Of a stretch of 43,525 bases of DNA, positions 36,836 to 43,525 are shown piece after piece (position 1 is the stretch's first letter; the number at the start of each line of letters is the position of its first letter). This DNA is from Emiliania huxleyi CCMP1516. Lineage: Eukaryota > Haptophyta > Isochrysidales > Noelaerhabdaceae. Location of the stretch: the NCBI RefSeq assembly GCF_000372725.1, contig NW_005196163.1, positions 141,842 through 185,366 of the forward strand, read 5' to 3'. The translations under genes were made by a program, and so were the position numbers. The notes beneath the pieces are model-generated. The model ran no database searches and was not told where the DNA came from. It worked only from the letters and a program-made list of their open reading frames with translations.

Positions 36836-38600
36836 TCAGCAGAAGACGATGCCGCGCTCCTCGCACACTGCCACCAGCTCAGGCTGCTCCTTGTTGTCCA
36901 CGACGAGCACCTGCACGCGAGGGAGGTTCGATGAGCATTGGGCGGGGCGTGTGGCGAGGGGGGCGTCTCGCGCCTTCAAGCTCGGGGCGGCCTCCTCCTT
37001 GAGGGCGGCGGCCAGCGCCTTCCAGCCCTCGTCGCCAATCTTGTTGCCCCAGAGCTCGAGCCTCTCGAGCCGCGGCGCTGCCCCCTCCGTGCCGAGGGCG
37101 GCGGCAAGCGCCTTGCAGCCCTCGTCACTAATCTTGTTGCCGGTGAGTTCGAGGTTCTCGAGCCGCGGCGCTGCCCCGCTCGCGAGGACCTCCGCCAGCT
37201 GCGCCGCCTCCGCGTCGCCCCAGCCGAGTTTCCAGTAGTACAGCCCGGTCGCCTTGCCAAACTGCTCCTGGAAGGCGGCCTCGTACAGCCGCTCCACCAG
37301 CGGCTTGTCGTCCTTGCCGTTGGTGAAGCTCTTCGTCTCCAGCTCCGCCGCGAAGGCAGACGGCACTGCAACCCTCGTCGCCAATCTTGTTGCCGATGAG
37401 AGCGAGCCTCTCGAGCCGCGGCGCTGCCCCGCTCGCGAGGACCTCCGCCACCTGCGCCGCCTCCGCGTCGCCCCAGCCGACATGGTGCTCGTGCACGCCC
37501 AAGTAGCCGGTGACGCTGCTGCTAGAGAGGTGCAGCCGCAATCCCTCCGCCTCTGTCGCCACCGTCGGAGGAGGATGAGCCGGAGGCTGGTACTCGCCGA
37601 CCGCCCGCGCGTACGCCACCGCCGCCTCCACCGCCGTGTCGAAGCGGCCGAGTGCGACATTTCTTCCGCGCACACTGTGCTGCGCGTAGAAGCTGAGGCG
37701 GCCGGTTCGCGAGTCCTTGCGCACCCCCTTGTAGCCGCTTGGGTTGCTGCTCGACCAATGCAGACGCAAGCCCTCCGCGACCGCCACTGGCGCCTCTGCC
37801 TCATCCGCCGCCGCCGCCGCTCCCTCCTCCAGCGGCGCCGGCTCTTCTGCCCCTGCCGCCGCCGCCGCGGGCGCCATAAGGGGCGGGCTCTGCTCGCTCT
37901 CCACCGCGGAGGCCGCAGGCTCCGTAGCAGCCGCCGGCTCCGGCTCGTCGTCGCTGTCCAGCTCCATCGGACACGCTGCGCTGCTTCCCGGCAGCGCAGC
38001 CTCGCCACTGCCACCGCTGCCGCCGCCGCCTCCGCCACCGCCGGCCTCCTCGTCGCCGCCCTCGCCCTCGCTGCCGTCGCCGCCCCCACCGCCCGCGCCG
38101 CCGTCGCCGCCGTCGCCGCCGTCGCCGCCGTCGCCGCCCTCGCCGCCGTCGCCGCCCTCGCCGACCTTGCCGCTCACGCCGTCCCCGCCGCCCTCGCCGC
38201 CCACCGCCTCGGCAGTGGCAGTGCTTGCCGCCGCTTGAGTGTCCGCCTCTGCAGCCGCAACGCCGGCGGCGGGCGCAGGCGGCCCCTCGCTTGGCGCGGC
38301 GTCCGCGAGCTCGTTGAGGCGGAGCGAGCACTTCTGCTTCTCCTCGTTCCAGACCAGCACCAGGCAGGAGGCGCCCGCCTTCATCTGAGCCTTGACGATG
38401 CAGCTCCCGCAGTCGCACGGCATTTTGAGCCGCAGCGTGTGCGGCTCAGCTTTGGGCTCGAGGGTGAGGCGGAGCTTTCGGACGTGCGGGGCGTCTGCGC
38501 TCTCCCTGTCAAGCGCGCGGGCGAGCCGCCCGCTCTCCGCGAGGCTCTGCCAGGAGAGCGCCGCCGGCTGCGGCGCATCCGCGATGCGTGTGCCGGCCAT
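36836..38600 (-). CDS. AP2/ERF domain protein fused to LRR (RNI-type) repeats, chimeric
   Basis: ATG 38600. The N-terminus has PCDCGSCIVKAQMKAGASCL, then Gly/Glu low complexity, then a full AP2 domain near residues 285-335 (SGYKGVRKDSRTGRLSFYAQ, then NVALGRFDTAVEAAVAYARA). A second AP2 starts (GLRLHLSSSSVTGYLGVHEH) but breaks off into VGWGDAEAAQVAEVLASGAA, an LRR unit. At about 37370 the reading frame changes and the complete form begins: SFTNGKDDKPLVERLYEAAF, YYWKLGWGDAEAAQLAEVLA, LRRs, and the end VLVVDNKEQPELVAVCEERG. Either an intron spans the partial LRR copy, or two genes were fused by unequal exchange. AP2 domains bind DNA; these LRRs resemble ribonuclease-inhibitor types. Confidence 0.6.
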
Positions 38601-39420
38601 CGAGTCGCGGTTTCTTTTCCGTCTTGGTGGACAAAAGCGAGGCTGTTCTTCACCTTTCTACCTACCTACCTACCTCGCTTTCTTCTCCTTTCCCGCCGGC
38701 CTGCAGCCGCGCCTCCACTCGCCCATCTATCACCGGGATGACCACGCTCGCCTTGGCGGAGGGCTTCTCGGACGCTGCGTACCGGCTGATCGAGATGGAC
38801 GAGCGCCCCATCTCCGACCGACTGCCCCGGCTAGTTCACAGGTTTCGCGGGAGTGACCCCATGCGTCAAACCCGAGACCTAGCGCGGGTGGGTTGGAGGG
38901 GGCTCGCCCCGTTCCTCCCCATCGGGCCGCATGAGCGGCCACGCCTCGCAGATTCGTTTTTCGCGCCTGGGTCAGGCGCGCGGGGCATCCCCCGGGTCGC
39001 TCGACCAGCGATCCGAAGAGTGGCCGCTATGCGAGGGAAAGAGCGGGGAATTCGGGGTACGCCTCGTCCGGCCCCCTCCGAGGGGGGAAGGGAATTGCGG
39101 GGTCCCCACGGGTGCCTCTCTTCGCGGGCCCTCCCGAGGGGGGGAGGGGAGCAAGGGGGAGGGGGGATCGGGGCGGGGGGGAGGGGTCTCGGTTGCATGT
39201 GGCTAAGACTTGCCCTTTCGGGGAGGGGCCTCGGTGTGACGCCGGCCTCCCCCTCTTTGCACTTTGGCGCCGGGATGGTACCATACGTTTGCCCCGCAAA
39301 AAGTTGGAACCCTGCAAAGGCCGCCGAGCCACGAAGAAAAAATCATGGGACTACGGGCAGGATCCTATCGGCTCAGGAGTTCGGAGAGTCAGGCCAACAT
39401 AGGATCCCGCCGAAATGCGT
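38601..39420. other. Intergenic, dispersed repeats
   Basis: TTCACCTTTCTACCTACCTA (38650-38680) recurs inverted at about 42075-42105. A G-rich stretch (39070-39200) follows, then sequence shared with 27455-27490 (39275-39313). No convincing gene. Confidence 0.5.
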
Positions 39421-39424
39421 AACT

Positions 39425-39700
39425 CCGAGGAATCAGGAATCAGGAATCAGGAATCAGGAATCAGAATCCCGGTCAAAATGTTGGAATCAGGAATCAGGAA
39501 TCAGGAATCAGGAATCAGGAATCAGAATCCCGGTCAAAATGTTGGAATCAGGAATCAGGAATCAGGAATCAGGAATCAGGAATCAGAATCCCGGTCAAAA
39601 TGTTGGAATCAGGAATCAGGAATCAGGAATCTGGAATCAGGAATCAGAATCCCGGTCAAAATGTGGGCGATCCGACAAATCAGGAATCAGGAATCAGGAA
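39425..39700. repeat. 61-bp tandem repeat of GAATCAG microrepeats
   Basis: Each unit is five GAATCAG-type heptamers followed by AATCCCGGTCAAAATGTTG; starts are at about 39422, 39483, 39544 and 39605. Downstream to 39975 the DNA remains rich in GAATC but irregular, as if an older array has decayed. Confidence 0.85.
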
Positions 39701-40239
39701 TCAAATGGAGCATCAAGAATAGGAAGAGAGACAGGAGAATCGGGAGGGGGGAGCAGAATCAGGAATTGGCTCTGGCTGCCCTAGAGAATCGGAAAGGAAG
39801 CGGAGGAAACGAGAATGGAGAATCAGGAAGCTGAAAGCGGGGCCAAGATGGGAGAGTCTGGGGAGAGAATCAGAATATCTGAGCAGAAGAGGAACCTGGG
39901 AAGGGGAATCTAGTGAGAGGTAGAATAGCAAGAATCCTTGTGTAGTAGAGCAGAATAGGAATGGCAGAATCCTTAGGCGCGGACAGACTTCTCCATTATA
40001 CTCCCGTCTACAGCGCTCTACACTCTACATCCTCTACACACCCTCCTTCAGTGCGCGCCGTGCCTAGTGTTGGCCGCACTTGAGCACTTGAGCACTGGAT
40101 AGGGTCGATTCCGCATGGTACGGGACCCCTCGATCGTCTCGCCCTCCCTCTCTGGTGTGTTCAGAGGGGGGGGTGAAGAAAACCGCGCGAATTGCAAGGG
40201 CGACTAGCGTCCTGTCACGCCCAGTGCTGCGGTCTTGTC
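39701..40239. other. Intergenic
   Basis: It holds decayed GAATC-rich sequence, a CTCTACA-type repeat copy (40000-40055) and the inverted partial copy of the 170-bp repeat (40081-40170), which lies in the promoter region of the LRR gene. Confidence 0.5.
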
Positions 40240-40977
40240 ATGGACGTACTTCGCCTGCTCGCCGCAGCCTGCGCAGGCGCCGTAGCCGACCACGCTACAA
40301 ACACCATCTGCGGCACGCAGCCCGCTGTCTGCAACGGCACGTTCGCAGGGCGAGCGCTCGACCTTTCAAAGCTCGACCTGACAGGCACTCTACCGCCTGA
40401 GCTGGGAGGCCTCAAGGCCCTCACCGGTCTCATCCTAGCTTCCAACAACATCTCGGGCACCCTACCTCCGGAGCTGGCCAAGCTCACTCAGCTGCAGCAG
40501 TTCAACCTGTCTTTCAACAACCTCCTCTCGGGGACAGTGCCTCCGGGGCTAGCCAAGATGTCCCAGCTGCAGCGACTAGATCTGGCTCATACCTCCCTAT
40601 CTGGATCCATACCGGGGAACATGGGTCAGCTCTCTCAGCTGCAGAGACTCAATATGGATGTCACCGCCATTTCGGGCACACTGCCGCCAACATTGGGCGA
40701 TCTCTTGCAGCTGAAGGAGCTGACCATTACTGAGAACGGTCTATCAGGCACACTGCCGCCAACGTTCCGCAAGCTCTCGCAGCTCAAATATCTGGGCGTC
40801 GCTTGGGGCGGCCTGTCGGGCACACTGCCGCCATTTTCAGCGCAACTGAGAGCACTTGATGTGTCTCACAACCGCTTCTCCGGAACCTTGCCGCGGCGGC
40901 GGTGGCAGGGTTGCGCAATACGAGCGAGACTGAGCTGTATAGTGTATTATACGTATTGTATTGTATTGTTGTATTAA
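40240..40977 (+). CDS. Secreted plant-type LRR protein, truncated
   Basis: ATG 40240 opens MDVLRLLAAACAGAVADHAT, a signal peptide, then CGTQPAVCNGTF and about seven LRRs of 23-24 residues with the plant-type LSGTLPPxLxxLxxLxxLxL pattern. The last unit breaks at NRFSGTLPRRR, after which the sequence turns AT-rich (TATACGTATTGTATTGTATT) and soon stops. There is no membrane segment or kinase. Extracellular recognition by family; truncated at its 3' end or spliced to an exon I do not see. Confidence 0.7.
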   Translation: MDVLRLLAAACAGAVADHATNTICGTQPAVCNGTFAGRALDLSKLDLTGTLPPELGGLKALTGLILASNNISGTLPPELAKLTQLQQFNLSFNNLLSGTVPPGLAKMSQLQRLDLAHTSLSGSIPGNMGQLSQLQRLNMDVTAISGTLPPTLGDLLQLKELTITENGLSGTLPPTFRKLSQLKYLGVAWGGLSGTLPPFSAQLRALDVSHNRFSGTLPRRRWQGCAIRARLSCIVYYTYCIVLLY

Positions 40978-41098
40978 TACGTATTGTATTATGGGTGGAT
41001 TTTGCGTTACTGCTTCCCGCGAGGTAGTTACTACTTAGGCTTTCCCGTTTTCACAGCACACACACCGCGCCGACCACAACGACACCCACAACGACACC

Positions 41099-41321
41099 CA
41101 TGGCAACCAACACGATGAGCGTGAAGGAGCAGGCCAAGGCAGCGACGCCCGTCGTCCCCATCGGCGAGGCGTGGGAGGTCCGCAAACTACACGGAGCCCG
41201 CCGTCGGCTGGAACGACGAGGACGACCACGTGGGCGTGACCAAGTTCGGCGTCGCCAACTACGAGGAGAGAGACTTTGTTGTTTGTATTGGTGGTTTCGT
41301 AACAAAACTCCCAGTATCTAG
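41099..41321 (+). pseudogene. Short protein, frame-broken
   Basis: MATNTMSVKEQAKAATPVVP and GEAWEVRK are followed in another frame by NYTEPAVGWNDEDDHVGVTK, FGVANYEERDFVVCIGGFVT. The two halves read as one protein with a shift near 41185. The second half runs into dispersed-repeat sequence. Not recognised. Confidence 0.35.
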
Positions 41322-42263
41322 GTACGTAAGCCTCGTACCTTGGTATTTTAAAATGAACTCGGGGGCACGGAAAAGAAAGAAAGAAAACGGACAACGCAAG
41401 GGAGGGATGGGAGGCACGGGACGCCAACGGGGACCGGGGAGCAATTCCGCAGGCGGCCGCGGGCGGCAGTCCCGGGAGGCACGCCGGCGGAAGGGCTCGT
41501 CTTCGCGGGGCGGGGTGCGCACTGCGCGCCGCGAGGATGAGGAGCCTGAGCCAGGGGGGTTGGGAAGGGGGGGCGAGGCCAGAGGAGTATGACGGCCTCT
41601 TCGACGGCCCATAAGGGGCCGTTGTCTGCTGTGCCTTTTGTGGTGCTAGAAAGAAAGAAAGAAAACAGACAACCCAAGGGAGGGATGGGAGGACGGCACG
41701 CCGCCACCACACAGGGATTTTAAGGAGAGGTGTGTGGTGCGCTAGCCGTCGCCCACCCTAGGGAGTCCGCCTCTTCCTATCTCTCTTCGCAGTCTCTCTC
41801 CGATTCTCGCTGCAACCTTCATGCCACCTCGCGGTCTTCCCACTCTCGTCGTTCTCTCCCTTGTCATTTCCTCCTCTGTCGCGTCGTTCCCTTCTGCCTC
41901 GTCCTGTGACGCCGCCGCCTGCCGGTCCCTTGTTCTCGCGGCTTCTTTCGCCTTTCGGCGCAACTCCGTCCTCCTCGCGGCGTATCCTGGCCCCTCGAGT
42001 CTATCGAGCTCCCCTCGCGCAAGGACCACGTTTCTGACTCCCACTCCGATCATTTGCCTACAGATTTGTTTGTGGTGGTAGGTAGGTAGGTAGAAAGGTG
42101 AAGAACAGCCAGGCTCGGACTGGACACCAACGCGGTATGGGTGGACGCTAGACAGATGATGACGACACGCACATAGTCCGTGCCAGTATCTCCGCGAAAT
42201 TCTTTTCCGCAGCACTCGTCTGGCGCTTGTCGGCACAGCGCCCCCTCCCACCAGCGCGGCTAG
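41322..42263. other. Repeats and a possible minus-strand exon
   Basis: It holds the inverted copy of the (CTTT)n repeat (41651-41757) and a related block (41367-41420). The minus strand 41742-42050 reads ARGELDRLEGPGYAARRTEL and RRKAKEAARTRDRQAAASQD, which could be an exon or element remnant. GAAATTCTTTTCCGC (42196-42210) lies 54 bases before the proteasome start. Confidence 0.4.
41651..41757 (-). repeat. Dispersed repeat with (GAAA)n, inverted copy
   Basis: Reverse complement of 7314-7433 with few differences (GACGGCACGCCGCCACCACA, GGTGTGTGGTGCGCTAGCCG). Confidence 0.7.
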
Positions 42264-43028
42264 ATGTTCCGCAACCAGTTCGACACGGTGCTTCGCAGCC
42301 ACTCCCGCGCCGTCCCCGCCGCTGCGCCTCCACTCTCCCTCCGCGCCTCCCACAGCCGCCGCCCGCTCCCGTCCCCGCCGCCACCCGTCCGGGCCGCTGC
42401 TTCAGCGCCCTTGCATCCGTCGCCCTCACCCCGGCACTGGCGCACACGCCGGGCGTCGCCCCACACACCACCCTCCGCACGGTGGGGAGAGGCGCACACT
42501 GCGACAACCTCCCACCGCCGGCCGCCGCCGTCAGGACTGCATCACATGGTCGCCCGCCGGCCGGATTCACCAGATCGAGTACGCGATGGAGGCGGTTAAC
42601 GTGGGCAGCGCGGCGATCGGCCTGCGCTCGGGCAAGTACGCCGTCGTCGCAACGCTCAAGCGCTCCGCCTCCGAGCTCTCCTCCTACCAAAAGAAGATTT
42701 TCAAGGCGCGGTTCGCGCCGCTCCCGCTCCGCACATCCAGCAGCGCGCTGTCTCCGCCGCCACCGCCGCCCGTCCCACGGCCGCCGCCGCCGCCGCCGAC
42801 CCCACAACCGCCGCAGCTCGGCCTCTCCCGCCCTCTGTCCTTGCACAGCTTTCCCCCACCTCCCGCCCCTCTGCCCTCCCCTCTCCCGCCCCTCTGCCCT
42901 CCCCTCTCCCGCCCCTCCGCCCCACCTCCCACCCCTCCGCCCCACCTCCCGCCCCTCCGCCCCACCTCCCGCCCCTCTCGCCCCACCTCTCTCCCAGGTG
43001 GACGACAACATTGGCATCGCTATTGCGG
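42264..43028 (+). CDS. PSMA1: 20S proteasome subunit alpha type-1, 5' part
   Basis: Exon 1 (42264-42287) is MFRNQFDT, donor ACG^GTGCTT. Exon 2 (42535-42705) is [57 protein letters not shown], with GC donor AAG^GCGCGG. Exon 3 (42998-43028) is [11 protein letters not shown], donor GCGG^GTCTGC. The MFRNQYD start, the SPxGRxxQxEYAMEA signature and SELSSxQKKIF identify the alpha-6/PSMA1 subunit of the outer ring of the 20S core. About 78 residues are present and the remaining two thirds must lie beyond the right edge. Introns are CT-rich and poorly resolved. Confidence 0.9.
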
Positions 43029-43525
43029 GTCTGCGGCCCCTCCGCCTCCTCCCCCTCCCCCGCCTCCTCCCCCTTCCTCCCCCTCCTCGCCCTCCTCACC
43101 CGTCTCCCTCCCTCCTCCCGCGCCTCCCGCGCCTCCCGCGCCTCCCCCTCCTCCCCTTCCTCCCGCGCCGCCCGCGCCCCCTCCTCCCGCCCCGCCGCCC
43201 GCCATGTCGCCCCTGCCATGCCCCCCCCCCCCCCCCCGGAAAAACCCCTTTGAGAAAACCTCTTTTTCCCGCCCTGGGAGAAATGACCCCCCCGAAAAAA
43301 GCCCAAGGGACCCTGGGCCCGGGGGCACCAGGAAATTGCAAATCGTGGCCCAAGCCCCGGGGCGAGGCGGCCACCCCGGGAACCCGGGGCAAAAGGGGAT
43401 ACAGCCCCATGGTGAAGCCACGGCGCGCCTAATGGAGAGAGGGGGACACCTCCGGGGGGTGAGGAAGCTCTTCCCTGGGGGGAAGGAGGCCCCCCCCGCC
43501 CTTAGGGAATCCCGGAGGAGGAGGG
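43029..43525. other. CT/CCG-rich intron, then low-quality sequence
   Basis: 43029-43200 is a CCCTCCTCC-type low-complexity intron of the proteasome gene. From about 43211 homopolymers of C, G and A dominate in an unnatural pattern (poly-C, then GGAAAAACCCC, GGGCCCGGGGG). This resembles poor read ends at a contig edge; no exon is recognisable. Confidence 0.5.

Noticed and set aside
39425..39700. CRISPR-like array of direct repeats
   Set aside because: The unit itself is a microrepeat without unique spacers, and the DNA is nuclear eukaryotic.

Overview
The window is nuclear DNA of a GC-rich, intron-bearing eukaryotic alga, most probably a haptophyte (Emiliania/Chrysochromulina/Prymnesium type). 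This is inferred from the protein families and not from any search. The signs are RCC1 repeats carrying the LPKKVEA signature, PPR repeats of the ISACEKAG type, AP2 domains of the form GLRLHLSSSN..GYKGV, RNI-type LRRs of the form GWGDAEAAQLAEVL, a plastid-lipid-associated (fibrillin) protein, and many GC-AG introns. There are no operons, CRISPR arrays or bacterial signals.

Layout. 1-850: partial gene running off the left edge (-). 860-2111: repeats. 2112-3118: two-exon zinc-finger protein (+). 3454-3870: small gene (-), next to an orphan sialyltransferase S-motif exon (+, 3909-4057). 4493-5925: F-box/RCC1 protein (-, frameshifted). 6034-7298: decayed 3' end of a retroelement with a restriction-like endonuclease (-). 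7602-9075: PPR-SMR protein (-, frameshifted). 9341-9959: diverged inverted gene duplication. 10356-13710: STI1/TPR co-chaperone followed by an Aha1-domain protein (+). 14084-15720: SpoU-type RNA methyltransferase in five exons (-). 16116-16978: R2R3-MYB with a CW zinc finger (-). 17937-18856: three-exon gene of unknown function (+). 19207-21123: plastid fibrillin/PAP protein (+). About 21990-22325: small gene (-). 22340-22990: 62/63-bp satellite. 23625-24540: truncated KdgK-like sugar kinase (+). 25039-25374: small gene (+). 26622-27321: ESCRT-III Vps2/CHMP2 (-). 28567-29262: secreted protein (+). 30028-31407: 348-bp direct repeats. 31441-33325: DUF3431 protein (+). 33802-35556: OTU protease-like protein (+). 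35590-36510: LINE fragment with RNase H (+). 36836-38600: AP2/LRR chimera (-). 39421-39700: 61-bp tandem repeat. 40240-40977: truncated LRR protein (+). 42264 to beyond 43028: proteasome subunit alpha type-1 (+). The last 300 bases look like poor-quality sequence.

The most unusual signal is in the introns. Reading frames and conserved protein motifs place the splice junctions of several genes to the base. At least seven introns in five genes consist largely of a decanucleotide array with the core GAGATC(AC) in either orientation, starting 0-4 bases (in one intron about 7) after the 5' splice site. Several introns are also flanked by a duplicated piece of exon. In two of them the distance between the copies equals the intron length exactly (66 and 70 nt). 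That is the arrangement expected if an exonic AG|GT or AG|GC segment was tandemly duplicated and the extra copy became an intron. The genes themselves are unrelated housekeeping and regulatory genes (chaperones, RNA methylation, proteasome, ESCRT, plastid lipid bodies). What links them is the repeat environment: about ten families of dispersed repeats, each in two or three copies within 43 kb.
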